This document shows, one piece after another, positions 44,101 to 53,779 of a DNA stretch of 61,410 nt. The notes beneath the pieces were generated by a model. The model was not told where the DNA came from, searched no databases, and saw nothing but the letters and a program-made list of their open reading frames with translations. Origin of the DNA: an uncultured Bacteroidota bacterium (GTDB lineage: Bacteria > Bacteroidota > Bacteroidia > Bacteroidales > FEN-979); contig CALCGJ010000056.1 in NCBI GenBank assembly GCA_937900965.1, positions 1-61,410 on the forward strand. Direction: 5' to 3'. Position 1 is the first letter of the stretch, and the number at the start of each line of letters is the position of its first letter. A program made the translations under genes and the position numbers.

Positions 44101-44984
44101 CGGGCTCAATTACATCTGGGGCAGGAACTTTCCAGGTAGAGGTTACCTGGCTGGGAACAGGATCGCAATGGGTTGGGGTGAATTATATCAATGCAAATGG
44201 GTGCAGTGCTCCTCAAGCTACAACACTCACAGTTGATGTTGACGGGGTTCCGGGACAGGCAGGAGCCATAACAGGTTCCGATACAATCTGTGGTATTTCA
44301 ACAGGTGTATCATACACTACAGCTCCTGTAGCAAATGCCAATGCATACAACTGGACTGTGCCGCCCGGCGCCATAATTACATCCGGTGCAGGTACCATTT
44401 CCATTCTTGTCGATTACCCGGTAACAGCTACCAGTGGAAATATTATCGTTACGGCCAGCAATGCTTGTGGCAACGGGGCTCCCTCTCCCTCACTTCCGAT
44501 CAGCGTTACTCAAATACCAGCCACCCCGGTGATCACCCAGTCGGGGACCGTATTAACCAGTAACATGCCAACCGGAAATCAATGGTTTAAAAACGGCATC
44601 CTCATTCCCGGTGCAACAGGATTCAGTTACCTTGTGCTTGCTAACGGAGAATATTGGGACCAGGTCATCATCAACGGATGTGGGTCTGACACGTCAAACC
44701 ACATCAATGTAGTCATCACTGGATTAGATGATCATACAGGGGCTCTCATCTCTCTCTTCCCAAATCCTAATAACGGGAGGTTCACGCTTGAGTTGAGCGG
44801 TGTTAATAAATCTTCGGAGGTATATGTTGAAATTTATACCATGAGAGGAGAATCGATGCTGAAAGAGACATTCATCGGGGAATCCCGGCACGAATTCAAC
44901 CTCGAAGGAAGCCCATCAGGAATCTATATTCTCCGCGTATTTAGCAACGATATGGCAAAAACTGTCAAGATCATTAAGAACTGA
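41166..44984 (+). CDS. Giant secreted protein with ten PKD-like repeats and T9SS domain
   Basis: 1272 residues (a start three codons later is possible). Signal peptide MKRYCLLVFLIIPVLLHSQ. Residues about 25-240 are a beta-sandwich domain (SLNGFIDFSS..., IAPFYEDLM...). Ten repeats of about 85-90 residues follow, with the pattern PxPxIxGPxxVCxxxxG..Y.TExGMxxYxWxVSxGGxI.SG...V.W...G...V.VNYTN..GC; each carries two Cys, probably one disulfide. A divergent Ig-like module and a T9SS domain end the protein. It should form a long stalk on the cell surface or be released, possibly as an adhesin. No catalytic motif is visible. Confidence 0.85.
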   Translation: MNCMKRYCLLVFLIIPVLLHSQGVSIYAVSRQTGITFNSISSTGTAVPSWRGGSNLGDNRSFPVPIGFSFYYLGTNYTTVNISLNGFIDFSSNAATGINQFPFGFDNSYFTQPAPNGTLLAIAPFYEDLMCAVGWSLFSSVKYQTSGSAGNRVFTVEWINMTYPIIPYTQLVNFQVKLYEATSDIEFIYGNMGASGIPLSYTCGINAASLTSPPGNTELLTQQTANTSSFSYIPQNALSVVPASMSRILFQGCILPAPAGPIVGLSGVCEGSEGLIYSISPLPNTTLYNWLLPPGFVFAGGVFSNTIYINAGPGASSGNITVFGSNACGIGTSSSLPVTVHSKPLPTIAGPTTVCAGKSGNIYTTEAGMSNYQWVVSTGGIIQSGSGTNTVSVKWDSVGSRTISVNYSNSPNCFASTPTLYTVNVVPKPVPVIYGSDSVCVNSTNTYSTEAGMTGYQWSVSPGGVTVSGGTTTSNYITINWSIIGNRSVSVSYTNGNGCVPLTPTILPVLVSSVPSPQLFGPSTACVQSTNNIYSTQQGMVNYTWAVSAGGTITSATDSSAIIVAWNTTGNKHVIVNYTTSSGCTGAIPDTLPVLVQSRPTPSITGPVVVCAGTGGHVYSTQQGKTGYQWSLSGGGVIISGSGTNIITVTWDTAGSRQVMVNYTDSTGCSALNPVALPVTVNPQPIPTISGPATVCKGVPGNQYFTESGMTNYIWNVSAGNTIQSGGTSIDNFIVVTWNSLATQSVTVNYTNFNGCTAQMATSSPVVVNPLPVPTITGPDTVCINSTGNAYGTETGMSSYTWSVSAGGAITSGAGTHTITVTWNQVGLQSVYVNYNDSNSCAAAAPTVYNVLVEPLPVPVITGPASACKESTGNTYTTEAGMTNYQWVVSGGGSITAGGSDSVNSVTVTWNTVGAQTVSVGYTNALGCTSAPLTVYSVTVQPPPIPTVTGEITACINGGDYTYTTETGMTGYVWTASPSGSITSGAGTFQVEVTWLGTGSQWVGVNYINANGCSAPQATTLTVDVDGVPGQAGAITGSDTICGISTGVSYTTAPVANANAYNWTVPPGAIITSGAGTISILVDYPVTATSGNIIVTASNACGNGAPSPSLPISVTQIPATPVITQSGTVLTSNMPTGNQWFKNGILIPGATGFSYLVLANGEYWDQVIINGCGSDTSNHINVVITGLDDHTGALISLFPNPNNGRFTLELSGVNKSSEVYVEIYTMRGESMLKETFIGESRHEFNLEGSPSGIYILRVFSNDMAKTVKIIKN

Positions 44985-45012
44985 GTTGAAACAACACGCT
45001 GTCAGTCAATAG

Positions 45013-45041
45013 AAGAGCTCCGGAATATTTCAGGGCTCTTT
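45013..45041 (+). terminator. Terminator after the 1272-residue protein
   Basis: AGAGC and CC pair with GG and GCTCT across AATATTTCA (one bulged T), followed by TTTTC. The following 230 bp up to 45269 shows no gene; it is a promoter or leader region with a weak TATTTTTA at about 45097 and CT-rich sequence. Confidence 0.7.
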
Positions 45042-45269
45042 TCTTTATCCAAGGCTTTTTTCTGTTTTTTTTTGCAATTCTGAAATAAAGTTCTATTTTT
45101 ATAGGCCCGATTCTCCCCGGCCACTGGACATCGGGACCAGCATGCACAGCGCAGTTATTCTTTCTTCCGCCTATCTTTTCCGAACTGGCGATTCTTTCCC
45201 TGTACCTGTTTTCTGATATTCTTTATACTGAAATTCAACGAATTAGAATCAATAACAAACACCACGATC

Positions 45270-48200
45270 ATGAAAAAAATTTCCTTCCTTTTAATTGCAA
45301 TGATAATCTCAGGATTATCCTTCGGACAGTTAACCGGTACGAAAACAATACCGGGAGATTATGCGACTATTGAAGCAGCCATTACTGCCCTGAATACTTC
45401 AGGTGTAGGAGCCGGTGGGGTAACGTTCAATGTTGCAGCCGGCCACACAGAGACGTTTTCCGACCCTACGGTGGGCACGATCACCACGAATACCGGCTCA
45501 GCAACCAATCCCATTATCTTTCAAAGATCCGGAGCGGGCGCAAATCCACTGATTACAGGAGCTGCACTTGCCTCCTCTTCCACAACCGACGGGATTATTA
45601 AAATCGAAGGGACGGATTATGTGACCTTTGACGGGATTGATGTGCAGGAGAATCCCGGAAGTACTTCAAACTTTTATGACTGGGGGTATGCACTCCTGGT
45701 GGCCTCATCAACAGACGGCGCCCAACACACTACAATAAGAAATTGTGCAATAACGCTGGATAATAGCAACACCTCTTCGCGAGGGATATACAGCAATAAT
45801 CATAGCGCAACATCCACTTCTTCCATTACACCAACATCCGCCGATGGAACCGTTTCCTATTCCAGTATAGACAACAACACTATATCGAATGTCTACTACG
45901 GGATCTACTTTAGTGGCTATTCCAGCGCTACTTACTATTCACAGGACAACTACATCGGTACCGGTGGTGGAAATTCACTGACAAATTTCGGGGGCGGTTC
46001 ATCAGCAGTGTATGGAATCTATATGATCTATCAGAACGGAGCCAGGATAGCCAACAATATGATCAATGGCGGAACCGGGTCATCTTCCACAGTCTACGTT
46101 ATATACAGTGGAACCGGAACCAATTCCAACATCGATATTTACTCCAATACGATCACCCTGGACCGGTCCGGCAACTCTACCACGTATATCATATACAACA
46201 CAACCGGTGCCAGTGGGACTACCAATACAGTGAACATCTATAACAATATAGTAGAAAACTGTACATTTACCACCGCCACCAGCGCTTCATGGTATGGACT
46301 TTATTGTTCGGCATCTGCCGCAACGGTCAACATCTATGGCAACATTATCAGGAACAATACAAAACCCGGTACCGGGATTACATATCTGTTGTATCAGTTT
46401 AATACAGCTGCCAGTGGGAATGAAAATGTATACAACAATTCAATTTACGGGAATGCCAATACAGGTACAGGAACCTTGTACTGTCTGTATTCCAGCCCCG
46501 TTTCAACAACAAATAAGGAGATCTTCCGGAATTCGGTTTACGATAATTCTACCGGAGGCTCCTCCCTGTATGGATTGTATACATCCACAGGGGCTACGGT
46601 AAACATCTACCAAAACAGTATCTATGGTCAGTCCACAACCAGTTCATCGGGGAACAACTATGGAATCTATATCAGTTCAGGAACAACATTAAGTTGTTAC
46701 AATAACTTTATCTCGGATCTCCAGGCCCCGGCCAGTTCGAACAATCCTGCAATCAGGGGTATCTATGTTTCAAGCGGAACCACTATCGGACTTTATTACA
46801 ATACCATTTACCTGGATGCGACCAGTACAGGAACAAACTTCGGATCTTGCGCTGTGTATGCCAGTACCTCTCCGGCTCTGGAAATGCGGAACAACATTCT
46901 TGCGGATCTATCCACTCCCAACGGCACAGGTCTCTCTGTCGCTTTCAGGAGAAGTTCCACCACTATCGGATCCTATGCAACAACCTCCAACAACAACGAT
47001 TTCTATGCGGGAACACCAGGTCCTTCAAACCTGATCTTTTATGACGGAACCAACGCTTTTCAGACTATTCTTGATTACCAGACATTTGTATCCCCAATCG
47101 ATGCAGCATCTTTTACCAGTTTGCCACCATTTATGAATGTGGCATTCACACCCTATGATCTGCATATTCAAACAGGCGTATCTACCAAGTGTGAAAGCGG
47201 CGGAAGTACCGTTTCCACTCCCAATATTACGATTGACTATGACGGCCAGGCCAGATATCCCAATCCCGGATATCCTGACGACCCAAGTTATCCGGCCTCA
47301 GCTCCCGACGTAGGCGCTGATGAGTTTGCAGGAATACCTTCGTTCAGTTGTGCAACTCCTGTTCCGGGAAACACCATGTCGACAGCAAATAACCTCTGTC
47401 TGGGACAGGAAATTACACTTTCTCTTGAAAATGCTGTTCCCGGGACCGGTGTCTCCTACCAGTGGCAGAGTTCACCCGATGGTGTTACTTACTCTGACAT
47501 CACCGGTGAAACCTCTCTTGTCTACACTACAACACCTGCTGAGTCCCTTTATTATCAATGTATTGTGACCTGCCAGAACGGACCGGAATCAGCCACATCC
47601 ACACCAATCCAGGTTGACTTCCTGAACAGCATTCTCACAACCACTCCAGGTAACCGTTGCGGGACCGGAACTGTAGATCTCTATGCAACCGGCAGCACAG
47701 GGACCACATTGAACTGGTATGATGCCCTGACGGGTGGCGCCTGGGCAGGGACAGGTTCCCCGTTTACAACTCCCGTTATTTCCTCCACAACAAACTACTA
47801 TGTGGGGGCAGAAGGCATTTCAGCTGGAAATGCAGCGGTTGGAGCTGGTGCAACTACTTCTTCTACTTACTCTAACCCCTTTTACTCTTTATGGAGCAAC
47901 TTACATACACAACATTTGATTACCGCTGCCGAATTAACAGCTGCTGGTATCAGTGCAGGGGATCTGACTTCAGTAGCTCTCGATGTAACGAATGCCGGTA
48001 CACTTCCAATGATCGACTTGTCGGTAAAAATTGGGGCTACTACCGAAACAAGTCTGACAGCTTTTCTCTCTCCTCTTTTTACTGAAGTTTACACAAATGC
48101 ATCTTACATGCCAACACTTGGGTTAAATGTACTGCTTTTCTCTACACCGTTTAACTGGGATGGGACATCAAGTATTGTCCTGGAGTTTTGCCATGGGAAT

Positions 48201-51200
48201 GGTTCCTCTACTGCAACAATGAGCAGAACCGTCAAAGCAGACGCTACCGCCTACGCTTCTTCAATAAGAGCATATAGAACTTCGGCGACGTCTGGAGCTA
48301 CAATTTGTGCTGATGTTACTACAAATCTATTGACCTATACAACAAGACCACAATTTACCTTTGGAGGCCAGGTTGCCTGTTCAAGCCCTCGTAGCATGGT
48401 AGTAGCCACCGTAACGGCTCCTCCGGCTTTAACAATTACTCCTGATCAGACTGTCTGCAACAACAGTGTGGGCATGTTGGAAGTCACCTCCACACTGGCT
48501 GATTACGACACCTACGTTTGGACACCTGTGACGAATCTCTTTACTGATGCCGCATGTACGGTTCCTTATGTGGCAGGCACGAGTGCAACTACCGTTTATG
48601 CTAAAACATCCACACCAGGGAGTACTATCTATACTTGTCTTGGAACCAACGCTACAACATTATGTGCCAATACGGCCACATCGGAAGTTACAACTTTACC
48701 GGGAACAGTTGTTATTGAATCTACCCCGGTATCTATTTGTATAACAGGAACTCCTACACTTGATGCCACTCCTGCCACAGGGTATGGAACTGCGACCCTG
48801 CAATGGCAGGATTCCCCTGATGGGATTGCCTTTACTGATATTCCGGGAGCCAATTCCGCCTCCTATACACCTGCAGCGCCGGTAACGACAACGACCTATT
48901 ATAAAATACAGGTCTATGTTGGAGCAGTTCTCTGTACCGAATCCAATGTTGTTACACTGATCGTAAACGATCCTCAGCTTACAGGGACAACACCGGGGAG
49001 TCGTTGCGGAATTGGGACTGTTACTTTAGGAGCTACCGGGACTGGAGGGACACTTACCTGGTATGATATGCCTGCAGGAGGCACTGTTGTTGGCACAGGA
49101 CCTTCATTTACTACTCCTGTTATCAGCAATACAACAACCTATTATGTTCAGAATGAAAGTGCCGGAACTGTCAATGAGATCGGTGGAAGAACCGACGTTG
49201 TGACAACTACCGGATTTCTCACAACCCCAAACTGGGGAGTAAGATTTGACGCTACTGTGGGTTTCACCTTGAATTCAACAACCATCTATCCTGTTGGTTC
49301 AGGAACTGTAACAATTGCTTTGTTAGACGATGCCAATACTGAGATCGCTTCAACTGCAGCGATGCCTGTTTCCGGAACAGGTGCAGCAACTCCTAATGTC
49401 GTTACTCTGGGATTCAATGTTCCCATTGGGACTGATTATAAGTTAGTTTTAAAAGACTACTCAGGGATTACATCATTATTGAGGGAATCCTCAGGGAATT
49501 CATTTCCATACCCGTCACCTTCAGGGGCAATCAGTGTTACAAGTGGCTGGACCGGATCATCTTCTTCCAGTTATTACTGGTTCTATAGTCTGGATATTTC
49601 CATTGGCTGTTCCTCCCCTCGTATTGGAGTAACCGCAACTGTCACACCAGCTCCTGATTTAACTATTTCAGTCGGTCAGACTGTTTGCAACAACTCTCCG
49701 GCAATGATCACTGTTACTTCAACGATTGCTGATTTTGACACCTATGTATGGACCCCGGCCACCAACATGTTCACGGATGCCGCATGTACCATCCCCTATG
49801 TCGCAGGAGCCAGCGCCACTACGGTCTATGCAAAATCAACCACAGGCAGTGTTACCGACTATACGTGTACCGCAGAGAATTTAACCTCTATGTGTGTCAA
49901 TGTTGCCACCTCAGAGGTAACTATCTTACCTGCCAGCCCGCCCATAACTGCTGATCCTGCTGCCATTTGTGTGACCGGATCCACAACGTTAACCCCCAAT
50001 CCGTCTACAGGATATGGAACCGCTACATTCCAGTGGCAGGATTCTCCGGATGGCATTACCTACACGGATATTCCCGGAGCCACTGCAATCTCTTATACAA
50101 CACCCACTCTGACTTCCACAACCTACTATAAACTAATCATCAGTTTGCTTGGTGTACCATGTACCGAATCCCTAGGTATTGCGCAGGTGGATGATCCCCA
50201 GGTAACCAATACCGTTCCCGGTAGCCGTTGCGGTACGGGAACTGTTACCCTGATTGGATTTACCGGAGCGGGTTATCAGCTCGATTGGTATGATGCTCCA
50301 ACAGGTGGGAACTTCCTGGGAACCGGCTTCTTCTTTACAACACCAGTCATCTCTGCAACAACTGATTTTTATGTTTCTGCAAGTTCAGGTGGTTCATCAA
50401 CTTATTTTGTGGGTCCTTCAGATCCAGCTTCCGTCGGAACAACATCAAGCTCTACACTTACTAATCATTTTATGATATTTGATATTACAGCAGGAGGCTT
50501 GATACTCAATTCGGTTGATATATTTCCAACTGCTACTCTGGGAAGTAGTTATACTATTATAATTCAAGATGCTGCTCTGAACGAAATATACAATTCGGGT
50601 CCTTTTGTCAATACAGTGACAGGAGGCGCCACCGCTCAAACAGTGACTATTGACGCCACAATTCCTCAAGGAACAGGCTACAGAATGGGTGTGTCAGTAA
50701 ATGCAGGAATGACTAGAAATACTGCCGGAGCCGCATACCCATACTCTGTACCCGGCGTTGTAAGTATTACAGGAAATACATTTAGTACAGCCTATTACTA
50801 CTATTTCTACAATTGGGAACTCTCTACTGGTTGCGCTTCGGCAAGAACTGCGGTAACAGCTACTGTAAATCCCGCTCCACCAGTCATGGCCACAGCGGCT
50901 CCTACTACCATTTGTGAGGGAGAGAGCAGTACCCTGAGCGCCAGCAGCAGCAACGATCCTAATTATACGTATACCTGGACACCAACAACGACACCTCCCA
51001 CAGGCGCATCCGTGATGGCCTATCCACCGGTCACAACCACGTATACCGTTCAGGCAAATGACAATACCGCGGGTCCCTATGCCGGATGCCAGGCTTTTGC
51101 CGATGTACTGGTTACGGTCAATCCGATGCCAGGTGCAATCACGATCACCCCGCCCGGTGCAGGGATCAATCCTGGCGATATCCAGGAGTTAACGGCCAGC

Positions 51201-53708
51201 GGGGGACTTGTACAACCTGTTTCTATCCTCAGTGAGAATTTCAATTCCGGAGCTCCCGGGTGGACATTTGAGAATGGAGCCACATCCCCGCCTGCAGGTG
51301 ACTGGTATTACCAACCTGTACCTTATTCGGGAGGCTGTTGCAGCTTTACCAATTTCACCACCACTGACGGAGGCAGTTTTGCCTACGCCGATTCGGATGC
51401 CGGAGGTTCAGGAACCACCAACGATACAAAACTGATTTCACCATCATTCAGCACTATGGGGTACTCAGCGGCAACACTGACTTTTGAGAATCTGTATTAC
51501 CAGATTGGATCAGATATTACAGTCGCATTGGAAATCTCCACTGATGGGGGAACGACCTGGACTATTCTCAGAGATTATTTAGCGCTTGGTAGCCAGGGGA
51601 CAACAACTTCCGGTGCACAGGCAACTACCCTTGCAACGGTTGATCTTGCTGCCTATCTGAACCAGGCTGATGTTAGAATCAGGTACAACTACTCAAGTGG
51701 CTGGGGATATTACTGGCTCATAGATGATGTTCAGGTTACCGGAACCCCTGTTGCAGCTTTCACATGGGCGCCATTCACGGACCTCTATTCAGATCCGGCA
51801 GCCACTGTTCCTTATACAGGTACTGTAAACCCAACTGTCTACTCCAAACCATCGATGGCAAGAACCTATATCGTAACCGCTTCTTCCCCTTCACTGTGCA
51901 CCACTTCAAACAGCGTGACGGTAAGCCTGCTCCCTGTACCTACAATCACCGGTGCGGGAACCGTTTGTTCCGGAACCAGGGGTGAGATCTATACAACCGA
52001 AACAGGAATGACAAATTATACCTGGACGGTTTCAGCAGATGGCACCATAGTCAGTGGCGGAGGCACCTCGGATAATACAGTAACCATAGACTGGATGATT
52101 GCCGGAACGCAAACTATCACGGTGAATTACACAGACAGTTACGGGTACCAGGCAGCAGTTCCAACAGCTATGAATGTAACGGTTAATCCGGTGCCGGATG
52201 CCGTTGCAGGTGCCGACCGGACCATCTGCGCAGGTCAAAACACAATTCTTGGCGCAGCGGCAGTAGCGGGTAATACCTATAGCTGGACCTCTGTTCCCGC
52301 CGGGTTTACATCATCCACTGCTGATCCGTCGGTTTCTCCGCTTGTAACAACTACTTACACTCTAATAGAGACCATTACTGCTACCGGATGCATGAACAGT
52401 CACAGTGTGATTGTGACTGTCAACCCGATCCCAGCGGCAGTTGCAGGAGCCGACAGGGCCATTTGCTTAGGTGAAAACACACGCATCGGAGCAACTGCTG
52501 TTGCGGGTAATACCTATAGCTGGACCTCCGTCCCGGCTGGTTATACTTCAGCTCTGGCAAATCCGCTGGTCCATCCTCTCGTAACCACCACGTATACCCT
52601 TGTTGAGACCATAACAGCTACAGGATGTACGAACACTCATAGTGTGATTGTAACAGTCAACCCATTACCTGATGCAAATGCCGGCGCAAACCGGGGAATC
52701 TGTCTTGGTGAAAGCACTCAGATCGGAGCAGCACCAGTCCCGGGTAGCACCTATAGCTGGAGCTCTCTGCCACCTGGATTCTCTTCTACTGAAGCCAACC
52801 CAACTGTAACTCCTTTGACAACATCAATCTATACGCTAGTCGAGATTATTACAGCTACCGGTTGTCTTAACAGCAATGGTGTCTTTGTGACGGTGAATCC
52901 GTTACCAGCTGCAGCAGGATCAATTACCGGTTCAGGCACCGTTACGCAAGGCCAGACAGGCGTTGCATACAGTGTTGCTGCCATCGCTAACGCAACAGGC
53001 TATACCTGGACTCTGCCAACAGGAGCAACGATCACATCTGGTGACAATACAAGCAGTATCGTTGTCGACTTCTCGGCATCGGCCTCCTCCGGTGTGATGA
53101 GTGTATACGGTTCGAATGCATGCGGGGATGGCACGCAATCGCCTGATTTCACAATCACCGTGACCTCTTCTGTCCCAACAACACTAACTGTGGGTAATGA
53201 GATTGTTCATGTTGGTGAAACCAAATGCTACAATGCCCTCGAGACAATCACTGTGGCAGGAAGCGGCACCACATTTGTCGTGGAACCCGGAGGTGACGCT
53301 ACCTTTATAGCAGGTCAGAAAATCCTGTTCCTGCCAGGCACCACAGTACAATCAGGAGGACATATGTGGGCTTATATCACTACCACAGGGGTCTACTGCG
53401 GGATACTTGCTCCTTCCATTGTCTCAGTTGCAACGGAAGAGTTCACCCCTCCATACTCAGATAAGAGCTTCTTCAAAGTCTATCCGAACCCTACCAGCGG
53501 AAAGTTCACCATGGAGTTGACCGGAGTCGACGAAGAATCGGAGGTCTTTGTTGAGATCTATACAATGCGTGGAGAATCAATGCACAAAGTGAAACTGATT
53601 GGTGAAACCAGTCATGAATTTACGCTGGAAGGCAATCCTCCGGGCATTTATATCCTGCGGATCCTGAACAAGGATATGGCAGGGACTGCCAAGATCATCA
53701 AGCGATAA
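45270..53708 (+). CDS. Giant T9SS surface protein with beta-helix and Ig-like repeats
   Basis: 2812 residues. Signal peptide MKKISFLLIAMIISGLSFGQ. Residues about 25-690 look like a right-handed parallel beta-helix (IYxNxI, NIYNNIV and similar in ladder form; Ser/Thr/Asn-rich). Then comes an Ig-like tract with WYDxxxGG modules, each starting GxRCGxGTV, three times, each partnered by a QWQDSPDG-type module; choice-of-anchor jelly-roll modules (about 850, 1330, 1720 and 1990); one PKD-like repeat; and three repeats of about 80 residues starting AGADRxICxGxNxxxGA. The T9SS domain is nearly the same as that of the 1272-residue protein. Probably a very long adhesin or matrix protein. Confidence 0.85.
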   Translation: MKKISFLLIAMIISGLSFGQLTGTKTIPGDYATIEAAITALNTSGVGAGGVTFNVAAGHTETFSDPTVGTITTNTGSATNPIIFQRSGAGANPLITGAALASSSTTDGIIKIEGTDYVTFDGIDVQENPGSTSNFYDWGYALLVASSTDGAQHTTIRNCAITLDNSNTSSRGIYSNNHSATSTSSITPTSADGTVSYSSIDNNTISNVYYGIYFSGYSSATYYSQDNYIGTGGGNSLTNFGGGSSAVYGIYMIYQNGARIANNMINGGTGSSSTVYVIYSGTGTNSNIDIYSNTITLDRSGNSTTYIIYNTTGASGTTNTVNIYNNIVENCTFTTATSASWYGLYCSASAATVNIYGNIIRNNTKPGTGITYLLYQFNTAASGNENVYNNSIYGNANTGTGTLYCLYSSPVSTTNKEIFRNSVYDNSTGGSSLYGLYTSTGATVNIYQNSIYGQSTTSSSGNNYGIYISSGTTLSCYNNFISDLQAPASSNNPAIRGIYVSSGTTIGLYYNTIYLDATSTGTNFGSCAVYASTSPALEMRNNILADLSTPNGTGLSVAFRRSSTTIGSYATTSNNNDFYAGTPGPSNLIFYDGTNAFQTILDYQTFVSPIDAASFTSLPPFMNVAFTPYDLHIQTGVSTKCESGGSTVSTPNITIDYDGQARYPNPGYPDDPSYPASAPDVGADEFAGIPSFSCATPVPGNTMSTANNLCLGQEITLSLENAVPGTGVSYQWQSSPDGVTYSDITGETSLVYTTTPAESLYYQCIVTCQNGPESATSTPIQVDFLNSILTTTPGNRCGTGTVDLYATGSTGTTLNWYDALTGGAWAGTGSPFTTPVISSTTNYYVGAEGISAGNAAVGAGATTSSTYSNPFYSLWSNLHTQHLITAAELTAAGISAGDLTSVALDVTNAGTLPMIDLSVKIGATTETSLTAFLSPLFTEVYTNASYMPTLGLNVLLFSTPFNWDGTSSIVLEFCHGNGSSTATMSRTVKADATAYASSIRAYRTSATSGATICADVTTNLLTYTTRPQFTFGGQVACSSPRSMVVATVTAPPALTITPDQTVCNNSVGMLEVTSTLADYDTYVWTPVTNLFTDAACTVPYVAGTSATTVYAKTSTPGSTIYTCLGTNATTLCANTATSEVTTLPGTVVIESTPVSICITGTPTLDATPATGYGTATLQWQDSPDGIAFTDIPGANSASYTPAAPVTTTTYYKIQVYVGAVLCTESNVVTLIVNDPQLTGTTPGSRCGIGTVTLGATGTGGTLTWYDMPAGGTVVGTGPSFTTPVISNTTTYYVQNESAGTVNEIGGRTDVVTTTGFLTTPNWGVRFDATVGFTLNSTTIYPVGSGTVTIALLDDANTEIASTAAMPVSGTGAATPNVVTLGFNVPIGTDYKLVLKDYSGITSLLRESSGNSFPYPSPSGAISVTSGWTGSSSSSYYWFYSLDISIGCSSPRIGVTATVTPAPDLTISVGQTVCNNSPAMITVTSTIADFDTYVWTPATNMFTDAACTIPYVAGASATTVYAKSTTGSVTDYTCTAENLTSMCVNVATSEVTILPASPPITADPAAICVTGSTTLTPNPSTGYGTATFQWQDSPDGITYTDIPGATAISYTTPTLTSTTYYKLIISLLGVPCTESLGIAQVDDPQVTNTVPGSRCGTGTVTLIGFTGAGYQLDWYDAPTGGNFLGTGFFFTTPVISATTDFYVSASSGGSSTYFVGPSDPASVGTTSSSTLTNHFMIFDITAGGLILNSVDIFPTATLGSSYTIIIQDAALNEIYNSGPFVNTVTGGATAQTVTIDATIPQGTGYRMGVSVNAGMTRNTAGAAYPYSVPGVVSITGNTFSTAYYYYFYNWELSTGCASARTAVTATVNPAPPVMATAAPTTICEGESSTLSASSSNDPNYTYTWTPTTTPPTGASVMAYPPVTTTYTVQANDNTAGPYAGCQAFADVLVTVNPMPGAITITPPGAGINPGDIQELTASGGLVQPVSILSENFNSGAPGWTFENGATSPPAGDWYYQPVPYSGGCCSFTNFTTTDGGSFAYADSDAGGSGTTNDTKLISPSFSTMGYSAATLTFENLYYQIGSDITVALEISTDGGTTWTILRDYLALGSQGTTTSGAQATTLATVDLAAYLNQADVRIRYNYSSGWGYYWLIDDVQVTGTPVAAFTWAPFTDLYSDPAATVPYTGTVNPTVYSKPSMARTYIVTASSPSLCTTSNSVTVSLLPVPTITGAGTVCSGTRGEIYTTETGMTNYTWTVSADGTIVSGGGTSDNTVTIDWMIAGTQTITVNYTDSYGYQAAVPTAMNVTVNPVPDAVAGADRTICAGQNTILGAAAVAGNTYSWTSVPAGFTSSTADPSVSPLVTTTYTLIETITATGCMNSHSVIVTVNPIPAAVAGADRAICLGENTRIGATAVAGNTYSWTSVPAGYTSALANPLVHPLVTTTYTLVETITATGCTNTHSVIVTVNPLPDANAGANRGICLGESTQIGAAPVPGSTYSWSSLPPGFSSTEANPTVTPLTTSIYTLVEIITATGCLNSNGVFVTVNPLPAAAGSITGSGTVTQGQTGVAYSVAAIANATGYTWTLPTGATITSGDNTSSIVVDFSASASSGVMSVYGSNACGDGTQSPDFTITVTSSVPTTLTVGNEIVHVGETKCYNALETITVAGSGTTFVVEPGGDATFIAGQKILFLPGTTVQSGGHMWAYITTTGVYCGILAPSIVSVATEEFTPPYSDKSFFKVYPNPTSGKFTMELTGVDEESEVFVEIYTMRGESMHKVKLIGETSHEFTLEGNPPGIYILRILNKDMAGTAKIIKR

Positions 53709-53737
53709 ACGGCAGCGAGATTTCAACCTGCCAACGC

Positions 53738-53772
53738 AAGAGCCCCGGGAGAAATTCCGGGGCTCTTTTTGC
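53738..53772 (+). terminator. Strong Rho-independent terminator
   Basis: AAGAGCCCCGG pairs with CCGGGGCTCTT over an 8-nt loop, then TTT. It ends the giant gene and lies at the end of the convergent efflux operon. Confidence 0.92.
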
Positions 53773-53779
53773 TGAAATT

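Noticed and set aside
41166..44984. DNA repeats in the 1272-residue gene as a mobile or CRISPR-like array
   Set aside because: The repetition is at protein level with period about 85-90 residues; the DNA copies have diverged strongly, as in ordinary domain duplication.
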